A stretch of DNA of 64,000 nt, from NCBI GenBank assembly GCA_014361195.1, contig JACIWA010000001.1:62001-126000 (forward strand), read 5' to 3'. The stretch comes from Thermoplasmatales archaeon. GTDB taxonomy: Archaea > Thermoplasmatota > E2 > UBA202 > JdFR-43. Position 1 is the first letter of the stretch; the number at the start of each line of letters is the position of its first letter. A model generated the notes under the pieces. It did not search any database and was not told the origin of the DNA. It was given only the letters and a program-made list of their open reading frames with translations. Positions 52,312-61,648 of this stretch are shown piece by piece. The translations under genes were made by a program, and so were the position numbers.

Positions 52312-52375
52312 CCTTTTGCCATTATTTTTTAGGGCTAAGAAATACTTTTTCAAAAATCCAAAAATCTACCAAAAA

Positions 52376-52385
52376 CTTTATATAT
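52376..52385 (+). promoter_or_regulatory. TATA box for the tfb operon
   Basis: CTTTATATAT lies about 43 nt before the ATG at 52423 and implies a short leader of roughly 15-20 nt. It drives the operon from tfb to the M24 peptidase gene. Confidence 0.5.
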
Positions 52386-52422
52386 CATAATGCTTTTATG
52401 TTACCGAAAAATTTAAAAAGGG

Positions 52423-53361
52423 ATGAAAATGGTAAAGAAAAAAACTGAAGTGGAGGAAATTGAAAAATGTCCTGAATGTGGTTCAACACATCTTGTTCAA
52501 GATTATGAGAGAGGAGAGCTTGTTTGCCAGGACTGCGGGCTAGTGGTAGATGATGCATATATTGATCAGGGGCCAGAGTGGAGGGCATTTGATCCAGAGC
52601 AAAGAGAAAAGAGGGCAAGAACAGGTGCACCGCTTGATTATACAGCAGCTGATAAAGGACTTAGCACAGTAATTGGATGGAAAAACAAGGATAGCTATGG
52701 AAAATCAATTCCAACAAGAAATAGAGCACAATTATATAGGCTCAGGAAATGGCAGAGGAGGATAAGAGTAGGTGGCTCCTCGGAAAGAAGCCTTGCATCA
52801 GCATTAACAGAGCTTGACAGGATAGCAACTGATATGAATCTGCCAAGAAATGTAAGAGAAGCTTCCGCAATGATATATAGAAGAGCGGTTGAAAAGAACC
52901 TTATAAGAGGGAGGAGCATTGAAGGCGTAACTGCAGCCGCAATCTATGCAGCTTGCAGGCAATGTGGGGTGCCTCGAACCCTTGATGAAGTGGCAATATC
53001 CTCAAAAGTTGATAGAAAGGAAATAGGGCGCACATATCGCTTTTTAGCTAGAGAGCTATGGCTCAAACTAATGCCTACTTTCCCGCAGGATTATGTTGAG
53101 AGATTTTGCTCCGAGCTTAACCTTGGAGAGGAAGTGAAGACAAAAGCACTTGAAATACTCGAACAAGCGGAGGAAAAGGAGCTTACTTCTGGAAGAGGAC
53201 CGACTGGAGTAGCTGCAGCAGCAATTTATATTGCTTCAATACTATGTGGCGAGAGAAGAACACAGAGAGAAGTTGCGGATATTGCAGGAGTTACAGAAGT
53301 GACAATAAGAAACAGATATAAGGAGCTTGCGGAAGAGCTTGACCTTGATGTTGTCCTTTAA
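52423..53361 (+). CDS. tfb: Transcription initiation factor TFB
   Basis: TFB bridges TBP and RNA polymerase at promoters. The 312-residue protein has the zinc ribbon [16 protein letters not shown] with a second pair CQDCG. The B-reader/linker region [18 protein letters not shown] comes next, then two cyclin repeats ([16 protein letters not shown] and [17 protein letters not shown]). A C-terminal helix-turn-helix is present ([20 protein letters not shown]). It is of standard length. The stop overlaps the RlmE start (TAATG). An ATG two codons later could also be the start. Confidence 0.95.
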   Translation: MKMVKKKTEVEEIEKCPECGSTHLVQDYERGELVCQDCGLVVDDAYIDQGPEWRAFDPEQREKRARTGAPLDYTAADKGLSTVIGWKNKDSYGKSIPTRNRAQLYRLRKWQRRIRVGGSSERSLASALTELDRIATDMNLPRNVREASAMIYRRAVEKNLIRGRSIEGVTAAAIYAACRQCGVPRTLDEVAISSKVDRKEIGRTYRFLARELWLKLMPTFPQDYVERFCSELNLGEEVKTKALEILEQAEEKELTSGRGPTGVAAAAIYIASILCGERRTQREVADIAGVTEVTIRNRYKELAEELDLDVVL

Positions 53362-53954
53362 TGAACTGGGTTTTAGAAAGAAAAAGAGATCACTACTACA
53401 AAGAAGCAAAAAAGCACGGATATAGAGCAAGGAGCGCATTCAAGCTTATTCAGATAAACAACAGATATCACATTTTAAGGAAAGGAAGCATTATAGTGGA
53501 CCTTGGCGCTTCCCCGGGCGGATGGAGCCAGGTTGCTTCTAAATATGGAAAGGTTATAGCGGTTGATATAAAAAGGATGGCGCCAATTGAGGGAGTGGAA
53601 TTTATTGAAGGAGATATTACAGATGAGAAAACTGTTGAAAGGATAAAGGAAATTGTGAGTGAGGTTGATGCGGTAATAAGTGATGCATCTCCTAGCCTAT
53701 CTGGAAAATATGAAATGGATCAGGCAAAGAGTGTGTGGCTATGTGAAAGTGCATTTAAAATTGCAAAAGAATTGCTAAAGGAAAATGGTAACTTTGTGTG
53801 CAAAATTTTTGAAGGAAGCGATTTCAGGGAATTTTTAGCGGAGGTAAAGAAATGCTTTAATGTTGTAAAACTTCATCGCCCACAAGCAACCAGAAAAGCG
53901 AGTAGCGAAATATATATTGTTGCAAAAGGGTATAAAAAATATGAAGGAAATTGA
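53361..53954 (+). CDS. rlmE: RlmE-like 23S rRNA 2'-O-methyltransferase (FtsJ family)
   Basis: The 197-residue methyltransferase modifies a uridine of the large-subunit rRNA A-loop. It has SAFKLIQINNRY with the catalytic Lys, the SAM motif VDLGASPGGWSQVA, ISDASPSLSGKYEMDQ with the catalytic Asp and KIFEGSDF with the second Lys, and HRPQATRKASSEIY with the Glu. There is no C-terminal TRAM domain. It is in the tfb operon and overlaps pus10 by 14 nt. Confidence 0.9.
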   Translation: MNWVLERKRDHYYKEAKKHGYRARSAFKLIQINNRYHILRKGSIIVDLGASPGGWSQVASKYGKVIAVDIKRMAPIEGVEFIEGDITDEKTVERIKEIVSEVDAVISDASPSLSGKYEMDQAKSVWLCESAFKIAKELLKENGNFVCKIFEGSDFREFLAEVKKCFNVVKLHRPQATRKASSEIYIVAKGYKKYEGN

Positions 53955-55146
53955 AAAAGAAGTTGAAAAATTGTCAAAATACGGGCTATGCGACTCCTGC
54001 CTTGGAAGGCAGTTTGCAAAATTAAAGGATGGTATGAAAAATTATGAGAGAGGGATAAAAATTCGCTCGCAATTCAAGATTGAAGAAGCACCGCCCAAAG
54101 ATTGCTGGCTTTGCTCTGGAATATCAAATGAAATAGAAAAGTATGCGGAGCTTGTAATGAAAGAAATTAAAAAATATGAATTTGATAGCTTTTTAATTGG
54201 CTGCAAAATAGATGAGGAAATATTGAGGAAGGAAAAGGAAATAGCCACACCATATAGCGAGAGTATAAAAAGAGAAATAGATAGAGAATTAGGAAAAATA
54301 ATTGAAAAAAATATTCAAAAGAGAGTTGATTTTGAATCGCCAGATATTGTTGCAATAATAGATACTTCTTTTGATAGAGTAAAAATAGATGTGAAGCCAA
54401 TCTTTATATATGGAAGATATAAAAAACTTATAAGAGGTATTCCTCAGACAAAATGGTATTGCAGAAAATGCCATGGAATAGGATGCAAATATTGCAATTA
54501 TAAGGGAAAAATGTATGATGAAAGTGTTGAAGAGTTAATTGCTCATGAAGCATTAAAGGAATTTGAAGCAAATGATGAGAGTTTTCATGGAGCGGGGAGG
54601 GAGGATATAGATGTTTTGATGCTTGGAAATGGGAGACCTTTTATACTTGAGTTAAATAAGCCAAAAAAAAGGAGGGTGGAGCTGAAAATGCTTGAGAAAA
54701 AAATAAATGAACATGCAAATGGAAAAGTAATTGTAAGCGATTTAAGGTATGCAAGCAGAGAAGAAATAGAAAAATTGAAAAGTGCTAAATATGAGAAAGT
54801 ATATAGGGTAAAGATAAAATTCGCTGGAAATGGAAAAATTAATGAAGCGGTAAATGCATTAAGGGATAGAAAAATATTCCAACATACTCCTAGTAGAGTT
54901 GCTCACAGGCGGGCGGACAAAATAAGGGAAAGAAAAATAATAGATATAAAAATAAAGGAGATGAAAATGGATGAAGCAATAATTGAAGTAGTTGCAGAAG
55001 CGGGAACATATATAAAGGAGCTTATAACAGGAGATAATGGAAGGACAACTCCCTCGCTTGCGGAGCTATATGGTTCAAAAATAGAGGTTGAAGAGTTAGA
55101 TGTAATATATGTAGGTGATGAAAATGAGAAGGTCGAGAGGATTTAG
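53941..55146 (+). CDS. pus10: tRNA pseudouridine synthase Pus10
   Basis: Pus10 forms pseudouridine at tRNA positions 54 and 55 in archaea. The 401-residue protein has an N-terminal zinc region with CDSCLGRQF and CWLCSG, then CRKCHGIGCKYC. The catalytic segment is FHGAGREDIDVLMLGNGRPF, with the Asp, followed by RVAHRRADKIRER and AGTYIKELITGDNGRT. I start at the internal ATG because the upstream part is the end of rlmE. It overlaps rpl21e by 23 nt. Confidence 0.9.
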   Translation: MKEIEKEVEKLSKYGLCDSCLGRQFAKLKDGMKNYERGIKIRSQFKIEEAPPKDCWLCSGISNEIEKYAELVMKEIKKYEFDSFLIGCKIDEEILRKEKEIATPYSESIKREIDRELGKIIEKNIQKRVDFESPDIVAIIDTSFDRVKIDVKPIFIYGRYKKLIRGIPQTKWYCRKCHGIGCKYCNYKGKMYDESVEELIAHEALKEFEANDESFHGAGREDIDVLMLGNGRPFILELNKPKKRRVELKMLEKKINEHANGKVIVSDLRYASREEIEKLKSAKYEKVYRVKIKFAGNGKINEAVNALRDRKIFQHTPSRVAHRRADKIRERKIIDIKIKEMKMDEAIIEVVAEAGTYIKELITGDNGRTTPSLAELYGSKIEVEELDVIYVGDENEKVERI

Positions 55147-55417
55147 AAGCAAAACAAGAAATAAGTTAGGAAAAAAATTTAGAGAAGGAGAAATGAATGT
55201 TATAACTAGAGCGATGCAGAAATTTGAAGAAGGAGAAAAGGTTGCAATAGTAATAGACCCTTCTGTACATTATGGAATGCCCCATCCGCGTTTTCATGGA
55301 AAAACAGGAAGTATTGCAGGGAAACAAGGTAGGGCATATATACTCAAGATAAGAGACGGTAAAAAAATAAAGCATATAATTGCCTATCCAGAGCATTTGA
55401 AAAGGGTATCAGGATGA
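55124..55417 (+). CDS. rpl21e: Ribosomal protein eL21
   Basis: The 97-residue protein is ribosomal protein L21e of the large subunit: MRRSRGFRSKTRNKLGKKF, VAIVIDPSVHYGMPHPRFHG and KTGSIAGKQGRAYILKI are characteristic. I use the ATG with GGTGAT just upstream, inside the end of pus10. It overlaps the rpoF start by 4 nt. Confidence 0.95.
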   Translation: MRRSRGFRSKTRNKLGKKFREGEMNVITRAMQKFEEGEKVAIVIDPSVHYGMPHPRFHGKTGSIAGKQGRAYILKIRDGKKIKHIIAYPEHLKRVSG

Positions 55418-55725
55418 AAGTTCTCCTTGTTTCTGAAATAAAAGAGACATTGAATAAGATTGGAAAGCAAAGAGAGCTTAATAAAGAACAAAAAATAGCT
55501 CTCGAACACAGCGAGAAGGTGGCATTGATAAGCGCTAAGAAAGGAAGAGAGCTAGTGGAAGAGTTGATGAAGATTGGAAGAATTAATGAAAAACAGGCGT
55601 GCAAAATAGCGGATTTATTGCCAATAGGTAAGGATGAGGTAGTTGCAATATTTGCAAAGGAAACATACATGCCTTCTGATGAAGAAATAGATAAAATTAT
55701 TGAAACGGTTAAAAAATATAAATAA
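55414..55725 (+). CDS. rpoF: RNA polymerase subunit Rpo4 (Rpb4/RpoF)
   Basis: The 103-residue protein is the Rpb4-like stalk subunit of archaeal RNA polymerase. It has LLVSEIKETLNKI, LEHSEKVALISAKKGRELVE and the HRDC-like C-terminal part KIADLLPIGKDEVVAIFAKE. The position between L21e and DUF655 is typical of archaea. Confidence 0.9.
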   Translation: MKVLLVSEIKETLNKIGKQRELNKEQKIALEHSEKVALISAKKGRELVEELMKIGRINEKQACKIADLLPIGKDEVVAIFAKETYMPSDEEIDKIIETVKKYK

Positions 55726-55734
55726 GGAGGCATA

Positions 55735-56286
55735 ATGGAAGATTTTGTTTATATTTTGGATTATTTACCATCAGGAAGAACCGGTTATAGAAGAGCGCCA
55801 GTTGCTTATGGAATAGGGGAGAGGGAATTTACATTGCTCGAGCTTACTCCAAAGCCTGATGTTACAATGAACATAGGAGAAAGAGTTTATGTTGGAAAAG
55901 AGCTAGACAAAAGAGAGAAAATAATGAAAGTAAAAGGAAGAGTAAATTTTGAGGATTTGACGCCCACCGCTCAAGGAGAGCTCTTTTATGTGCTAATTGA
56001 AATAGTTAAGAAAAATGAAGACAGGTTTGTCAAATTTTTCAATGAATCCCCTTCTATAACAACTAGGTTTCACGCTCTTGAGCTTATTCCTGGATTAGGC
56101 AAGAAAACAATGCTTGAAATTTTGCAGGAAAGAAAAAAATCTCCATTCAAAAGTTTTGAAGATATCTCAGCGAGAGTAAAAAATCTTCACCATCCAGATA
56201 AATTAATTGCTAAAAGAATTTTAGAAGAATTGCAGAACCCTGATGAAAAATATCGGTTATTTACACGCCCGCCAGTAAGAAAATGA
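55735..56286 (+). CDS. DUF655 family protein
   Basis: The 183-residue archaeal protein has FVYILDYLPSGRTGYRRAP, a beta domain and a C-terminal helix-hairpin-helix part (LELIPGLGKKTMLEILQERK) that suggests nucleic-acid binding. The family function is unknown. It has an AAGGAGG motif before the ATG and overlaps ksgA by 4 nt. Confidence 0.9.
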   Translation: MEDFVYILDYLPSGRTGYRRAPVAYGIGEREFTLLELTPKPDVTMNIGERVYVGKELDKREKIMKVKGRVNFEDLTPTAQGELFYVLIEIVKKNEDRFVKFFNESPSITTRFHALELIPGLGKKTMLEILQERKKSPFKSFEDISARVKNLHHPDKLIAKRILEELQNPDEKYRLFTRPPVRK

Positions 56287-57029
56287 GGTTTAGTCAGAAT
56301 TTTTTGATAGATGAGGGAGTGGCGGATAGACAGGTAAGTTATGCTAATCTTAATGAAAATGATGTTGTTCTCGAGATAGGAGCGGGAAATGGAATCTTAA
56401 CTAAGAGGATTGCAAAAATTGCAAAAGTTATTGCCATTGAAATAGATGAAAGATTTATACCGAAATTGAAAAATATAAAGAATGTTGAAATAATAAATGC
56501 GGATATAACAGAGCTTGATTTAAAGGATATTTACTTCAATAAAGTAATTTCCAATATTCCATATCATATTTCTTCAGAAATAACATTTAAGCTACTTGAG
56601 AAAAAATTTGATTTAGGTATATTGATGTATCAAAAGGAATTTGCTGAAAGACTTGTTGCCAGAGATGGAAAAAATTATTCTCGCCTTTCAGTAATGGTGT
56701 ATTCAAAGGCGGATGTTGAAATTCTTGAGTTTGTTTCAAGGAAAGCATTCAGACCGACTCCGAAAGTAGATTCATGTATTGTAAAAATTGTGCCAATTGG
56801 AAAAAGATTTAGCATAGATGATAAAATTTTTGAAGAAGTTGTGAGAGTTTTGTTTTCTCATAGAAGGAAAAAAATAAAAAATTCCCTCTCACTCTGCGGA
56901 CTGCTCAGCAAAGAAGAAGCTGAGAAAATTGATGTAGCGGATTTGAGAGTAGAGGAGCTAAGCCCGGAAAAAATAGCGGAAATTTGCAGAATTGTTGAGG
57001 AAAAAAATGAGATGGAAAAAAATATTTGA
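56283..57029 (+). CDS. rsmA: 16S rRNA dimethyladenosine transferase KsgA/Dim1
   Basis: The 248-residue enzyme dimethylates two adjacent adenosines near the 3' end of 16S rRNA. It has FSQNFLIDEGVADRQ, the SAM motif VLEIGAGNGILTKRIA, the catalytic motif in SNIPYHISSEI and YQKEFAERLVA. The length fits. The M24 peptidase gene overlaps its end by 23 nt. Confidence 0.93.
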   Translation: MRFSQNFLIDEGVADRQVSYANLNENDVVLEIGAGNGILTKRIAKIAKVIAIEIDERFIPKLKNIKNVEIINADITELDLKDIYFNKVISNIPYHISSEITFKLLEKKFDLGILMYQKEFAERLVARDGKNYSRLSVMVYSKADVEILEFVSRKAFRPTPKVDSCIVKIVPIGKRFSIDDKIFEEVVRVLFSHRRKKIKNSLSLCGLLSKEEAEKIDVADLRVEELSPEKIAEICRIVEEKNEMEKNI

Positions 57030-57969
57030 ATTAGCGAATATTGATGCATTATTTATAAAAAATTTCAGGGACGAAAACTTTTTTTATTTTACTAAGGCGG
57101 AAGGTATACATGAAAACAGCATTGCAATTGTTACAAGAGATGATGTAAAAATTATTTCCGCTCCTCTCGAAAAAGAAGGAATTTTTTATCATAGCAAGGA
57201 AGAACTTAAAAAAATATTGAAGGAATTTTTGGATGGGAAAAAAGTAGGTTTTAATGGAGCATCTATTCCATACAATGATTTAATTAAGCTGAAGAAAATG
57301 GTAAAAGCTGAATTTATAGATGTAAGTGAGCAAATCAAGGAGGTTAGAGTTATAAAAGATGAAGAAGAAATAAGGAAAATAAAAAAATCTTGTTTGCTTA
57401 CCCTTAAAGCTATTGAGGAAATTGATTTTCACAATAAAAAAGAAAAGGATGTTGCATTTGAAATAGATTACAAAATTAATAGAAATGCAAAAATTGCTTT
57501 CCCAACAATAGTTGCTTTTGGAAAAAATAGCTCTATCCCTCATCATATCCCATCTAAAAAATTATTTTCTAATCCAGCCATAATTGATTGTGGAGCAAAA
57601 TATAAAGGATATTGTTCTGATATAACCAGGACATTCTATGGAGAAAGAGAGAGAAAAGTATATGAAATAGTTAATGAAGCACTAGATATTGCAATTGATG
57701 ATTTGAGAGAAGGGGTAAATGCAAGAGATCTATACAAAAAAGTGGAAAAATTTTTTTCAAAATATAAATTTAAGATGATACATGGCCTGGGCCATTCAAT
57801 CGGGCTGGAAGTGCATGATGGTTATTCTATAGGAAAAGATTCAAATTTTTTATTCAAAGAAAATATGGTATTTGCAATTGAACCTGCAATATATACAAAA
57901 AATTTTGGAATAAGGATAGAAGAAGATGTTTTGATAAAAAAGAATAGGGCAAATATTCTTAGCAAATAA
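57007..57969 (+). CDS. M24-family Xaa-Pro aminopeptidase
   Basis: The 320-residue protein is a metallopeptidase of the M24B group (Xaa-Pro dipeptidase-like). The N-terminal creatinase-like domain is followed by the pita-bread domain with SIPHHIPSKK, IDCGAKYKGYCSDITRTF (two Asp), IHGLGHSIGLEVHDG (His) and FAIEPAIYTKNFGIRIEEDV (two Glu). The ligand set is complete. The ATG lies inside the end of ksgA. Confidence 0.88.
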   Translation: MRWKKIFELANIDALFIKNFRDENFFYFTKAEGIHENSIAIVTRDDVKIISAPLEKEGIFYHSKEELKKILKEFLDGKKVGFNGASIPYNDLIKLKKMVKAEFIDVSEQIKEVRVIKDEEEIRKIKKSCLLTLKAIEEIDFHNKKEKDVAFEIDYKINRNAKIAFPTIVAFGKNSSIPHHIPSKKLFSNPAIIDCGAKYKGYCSDITRTFYGERERKVYEIVNEALDIAIDDLREGVNARDLYKKVEKFFSKYKFKMIHGLGHSIGLEVHDGYSIGKDSNFLFKENMVFAIEPAIYTKNFGIRIEEDVLIKKNRANILSK

Positions 57970-57979
57970 ATTTAATATG
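57970..57979 (+). promoter_or_regulatory. TATA-like box for the translin gene
   Basis: ATTTAATATG is centred about 23 nt before the ATG at 57997. It overlaps the end of the M24 peptidase gene. Confidence 0.4.
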
Positions 57980-57996
57980 TTTCATATTTTTACTTT

Positions 57997-58665
57997 ATGA
58001 AAAATCTTGAAGAAGTTACAAGCTTTATAGAGAAAAAACTGAGTGAAAAGGATGATTTGAGGGAGATGTGCTTGAAGTTTTGTAGAGATATAATAAGGAA
58101 TAGCAGGAAAAGCATAAAGAAGATACACAGTGGAGAAATTGAAGAGGCAAAAAAATATCTTGAGGAGGCGAAGAAGATATTGAAAGAGATAAAAGATTCT
58201 GCTAAAGAACATCCTGATATAATATCCTCCGGTTATTTAGAAGGAGCAATGCAAGAGCTTGCGGAGGCGGAAATTTTTCTTTCAATAATTGAGAACAAGG
58301 ATTTTCCTTTTCCTGAAGAAATAAATGTGAGCTGCTCCGCCTATCTGATGGGGCTCGCGGATGCGGTGGGGGAGCTGAAGAGAAAGGAATTTTATATGCT
58401 GAAAGAAAAAAATGTGAAGGAGGTGGAAAAATTGCTTCATATAATCGAGGAGATAAGCGATAAAATTTTTGAGTTTGATTATCCTTCTGGATTAATCCCT
58501 ATAAAAAAGAAGCAGGATTCAATAAGAAGAATGCTTGATAGGATGAGAGAAGATCTGATATTGTTTAATAAAAGCAGGGAATTGGAAAATAAGATGGAGG
58601 AAATAAAGGAAATGATAAGAAAACTTGAGAATAAAGAGAAATTTAATCTTGGTTCAATGCTCTGA
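57997..58665 (+). CDS. Archaeal translin-family protein
   Basis: The 222-residue protein is all-helical and resembles archaeal translin (COG2178), a ring-forming nuclease or RNA-binding protein. Family features include REMCLKFCRDIIRNSRKSIK, SGYLEGAMQELAEAEIFLS and YLMGLADAVGELKRKEF with the acidic catalytic residues. The 3' end overlaps the convergent hutI gene by 12 nt. Confidence 0.85.
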   Translation: MKNLEEVTSFIEKKLSEKDDLREMCLKFCRDIIRNSRKSIKKIHSGEIEEAKKYLEEAKKILKEIKDSAKEHPDIISSGYLEGAMQELAEAEIFLSIIENKDFPFPEEINVSCSAYLMGLADAVGELKRKEFYMLKEKNVKEVEKLLHIIEEISDKIFEFDYPSGLIPIKKKQDSIRRMLDRMREDLILFNKSRELENKMEEIKEMIRKLENKEKFNLGSML

Positions 58666-59829
58666 TTCATATATTATTTCCCCTTCTTTAATTACTTTAT
58701 CAACGAAATTTATTCCTATTTTATACAAAGCAAAAGAGTGAGAAGGAATGTTTGTGATTATTATATCCGCTTTCTTTCCAACTTCTATGTTTCCAACATG
58801 TTCGTCCATTTTTAATGTTTTTGCGGAATTTATTGTAGCATATTTTAGAGCATCAATGATTTTCATTTTCATTTTATAGCAAGCAATTTGAATTGCAAAC
58901 TGCATATTCGGAACATAGCAATTTGGATTTAGGTCAGTTGCAATAGCAACATTAATTCCTGATTTTTTTATATTTTCATAAGATGGAAATTCCCCCCCCA
59001 GCAAGAAAGGAACAGCAGGAAGAATAACTGCGGTAACGCCTGCTTTTGCCATAAGCTTTAATTCATTTAGCCCAGCTTTTAATAAATGGTCTGCAGAAAT
59101 TGCTTTAATTTGTGCTGCAAGTTTGCTACATCCAATGCATGAAAATTCGTCTGCATGAATTTTTGGTATCATTCCATATTTTTTACCCTCCTGCAGTATT
59201 TTTCTTGATGAATTTACACTAAAATAGCCTTTTTCACAAAAAACATCGCAAAATATTGCCAGTTTTTTTTCTCCTATATAAGGAATGATTTCATTTATAA
59301 CATAATCCACATAATCATCTTCATCTTCTCCTTCTGGAATTGCATGCGCCAAAAATGTTGGAAGCAAATCAATCTTCTCATTCTTATCAATTTCCCTTAT
59401 TATTTGAAGCAATTTAACTTCATTTTTCAAATCCAGACCATAGCCACTTTTAACTTCAGCGGTTGTAGTGCCATGCCTTATCATTTCTTCTATTCTTTCT
59501 TTCGTCTCCTTTTTTATTCTTTCCTTGCTCGCCTTCCTTGTTTCCCTTACTGTATAAAATATTCCTCCCCCTCTTTCTGCTATTTGATGATGACTCGCTC
59601 CCTCAATTTTCCAATCAACTTCAAAATCTCTATAACCCGCAAATACCGCATGAGTATGACAATCAACAAATCCTGGCATTACAAAATTACCGCGGGCATC
59701 TATAATTTCATCCGCCTTCCTTTTTTCCCCTATGCTCTTTATTTTTCCATCCTCTATATAGATGTATTTTTCCTTCCTTATTTTATAGCCATCAAAAATT
59801 TCCCCTATGTTTTTAATGAGCAAGCTCAT
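58654..59829 (-). CDS. hutI: Imidazolonepropionase
   Basis: HutI hydrolyses imidazolonepropionate in histidine degradation. The 391-residue amidohydrolase has DCHTHAVFAGYRDFEVDWKI with the metal His residues, HQIAERGGGIFYTVRETR, KSGYGLDLKNEVKLLQII, IHADEFSCIG and ATDLNPNCYVPNMQF. These are diagnostic of HutI. Histidine ammonia-lyase lies 4 kb downstream on the same strand, which supports the pathway; urocanase is not in the window. Confidence 0.93.
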   Translation of the reverse strand: MSLLIKNIGEIFDGYKIRKEKYIYIEDGKIKSIGEKRKADEIIDARGNFVMPGFVDCHTHAVFAGYRDFEVDWKIEGASHHQIAERGGGIFYTVRETRKASKERIKKETKERIEEMIRHGTTTAEVKSGYGLDLKNEVKLLQIIREIDKNEKIDLLPTFLAHAIPEGEDEDDYVDYVINEIIPYIGEKKLAIFCDVFCEKGYFSVNSSRKILQEGKKYGMIPKIHADEFSCIGCSKLAAQIKAISADHLLKAGLNELKLMAKAGVTAVILPAVPFLLGGEFPSYENIKKSGINVAIATDLNPNCYVPNMQFAIQIACYKMKMKIIDALKYATINSAKTLKMDEHVGNIEVGKKADIIITNIPSHSFALYKIGINFVDKVIKEGEIIYESEH

Positions 59830-59849
59830 AAAAGTAATTCCATCATCAT

Positions 59850-59860
59850 AAATAAATATG
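59850..59860 (+). promoter_or_regulatory. TATA-like box for the transketolase operon
   Basis: AAATAAATATG is centred about 26 nt before the ATG at 59881. Confidence 0.4.
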
Positions 59861-59880
59861 TGTAATTTATTTCATATAAA

Positions 59881-60723
59881 ATGCACGACGAAAAGCTCGT
59901 AAAGGAGATTAAAAAAAATGCATTAAAGATAAGGAAACTGATTGTGGAATCAATCTACAGGGCGGGCTCAGGGCATCCTGGAGGTAGCCTATCAATTGCG
60001 GATATAATTGCCTGTCTCTATTTTCATGAAATGAGGTATAATCCAGAAAATCCGAGATGGGAGGATAGAGACAGACTTGTTCTTTCAAAAGGTCATGCAT
60101 GTCCCGCATTATATTCCGCTCTTGCCCTGTGTGGATATTTTCCTGTTGAGGAGTTGAAAAATCTTCGCAAAACAGGGCATTTCTTGCAAGGACATCCTTG
60201 CATGAGGAAAGTGCCGGGTGTGGATATTTCAACTGGCTCTCTCGGGCATGGGCTGAGTGTTGCGGTTGGTATGGCTCTTGCTGGAAAAATGGATAAAAAG
60301 GATTACAGGGTTTTTGCTATTCTTGGAGATGGGGAAGTGCAGGAAGGAGAGATATGGGAAGCAGCCAATTCCGCATCCCATTTCAAGCTCGATAATTTAA
60401 TTGCAATTCTTGATAGAAATGGCCTGCAGATAGATGGGCCAACTGAAGAAATAATGCATATTGAGCCAATTGCTTGGAGATGGAGTGCATTTGGATGGAA
60501 TGTAATTGAGATAGATGGTCATAACATTAAGGAAATTTTGGATACATTTCATAATATAAAGAAAAACGAGAAACCAACCATAATAATAGCTCATACAATA
60601 AAAGGGAAAGGTGTTTCATTCATGGAAGGAACATTATCATTTCATGGAAAGGCGCCTTCTAAAGAGCAGTATATAAAGGCAATGAGTGAGCTTGAGCAAG
60701 AGGAGCGTGAATTAGATGTTTAA
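59881..60723 (+). CDS. tktA: Transketolase, N-terminal subunit
   Basis: The 280-residue subunit carries the thiamine-diphosphate-binding part. It has RAGSGHPGGSLSIADIIACL, LSKGHACPALYSAL, STGSLGHGLSVAVGMAL and the TPP motif GDGEVQEGEIWEAANSASHF. Split transketolases are normal in archaea. The second subunit's gene overlaps it by 8 nt. Together they move two-carbon units between sugar phosphates, which complements the HPS enzyme in pentose supply. Confidence 0.93.
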   Translation: MHDEKLVKEIKKNALKIRKLIVESIYRAGSGHPGGSLSIADIIACLYFHEMRYNPENPRWEDRDRLVLSKGHACPALYSALALCGYFPVEELKNLRKTGHFLQGHPCMRKVPGVDISTGSLGHGLSVAVGMALAGKMDKKDYRVFAILGDGEVQEGEIWEAANSASHFKLDNLIAILDRNGLQIDGPTEEIMHIEPIAWRWSAFGWNVIEIDGHNIKEILDTFHNIKKNEKPTIIIAHTIKGKGVSFMEGTLSFHGKAPSKEQYIKAMSELEQEERELDV

Positions 60724-61648
60724 GGAAATGAGGAATTTAAGGGATGCATATAGTTCCGCATTAATTGAATTAGGATATAAAAATAAGGATGTGGTTGTGC
60801 TGGATGCGGATTTAGCCCTTTCAACAAAAACAAAGAGATTTGGAACAGTTTTTCCAGATCGCTTTTTTGATGTTGGAATTGCGGAAGCAAACATGATGGG
60901 AATAGCTGCTGGCTTGGCTACCTGTGGAAAAATAGTTTTTGCTTCAACCTTTGCAGTATTTGCAACAGGAAGATGCTATGATGCAATCCGCCAGTCAATA
61001 GCATATCCCTGTCTGAATGTAAAAATTGTGGCAACTCATGCGGGCGTATCTGTGGGAGGGGACGGAGCAAGCCACCAAATGCTTGAGGATATTGCACTTA
61101 TGAGGGCTTTGCCAAATATGACTGTTATTGCTCCCGCGGATGCCACTGAAATGGAAGATGTTGTACCAGCAATTGCAGATTATCACGGGCCTTGCTATGT
61201 AAGAATTGGAAGGGCTGATGCTCCTGTCATATTTGAGAAGCATGGCCAGTTCAAGATAGGGAAGGGATATATTTTGAAGGAAGGAGGGGATATTGCAATA
61301 ATAGCAACTGGAACAATGACCGCAGAAGCAATAAAGGCGGGAGAAATTTTGAGGAAAGAAGGGATAGATGCAATGATTGTGCATATGCCAACGATAAAAC
61401 CAATTGATAAAAAAATTGTTGAAAAGGCAAAGGAGACGGGGAGAATAATAACATGTGAGGAGCACACAATAATAGGTGGGCTGGGGGATGCGGTCGCAAT
61501 GGCAATGGAAGATGATCCAGTTAAAATGAGGAGAATAGGGGTAAATGATGTATTCGGAGAAAGCGGGGAAGCAAATGAATTGCTTGAAAAATATGGATTA
61601 ACCTCAGAAAATATTGCAAGAGTTGCAAAAGAAATGGTTAAATTTTAA
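60716..61648 (+). CDS. tktB: Transketolase, C-terminal subunit
   Basis: The 310-residue subunit contains the pyrimidine-binding and C-terminal domains. It has VVLDADLALSTKT, FFDVGIAEANMMGIAAGLA with the catalytic Glu, FASTFAVFATGRCYDAIRQS, VGGDGASHQMLEDIALMRA and a C-terminal domain with KPIDKKIVEKAKETG. The gene directly follows the N-terminal subunit. Confidence 0.93.
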   Translation: MFKEMRNLRDAYSSALIELGYKNKDVVVLDADLALSTKTKRFGTVFPDRFFDVGIAEANMMGIAAGLATCGKIVFASTFAVFATGRCYDAIRQSIAYPCLNVKIVATHAGVSVGGDGASHQMLEDIALMRALPNMTVIAPADATEMEDVVPAIADYHGPCYVRIGRADAPVIFEKHGQFKIGKGYILKEGGDIAIIATGTMTAEAIKAGEILRKEGIDAMIVHMPTIKPIDKKIVEKAKETGRIITCEEHTIIGGLGDAVAMAMEDDPVKMRRIGVNDVFGESGEANELLEKYGLTSENIARVAKEMVKF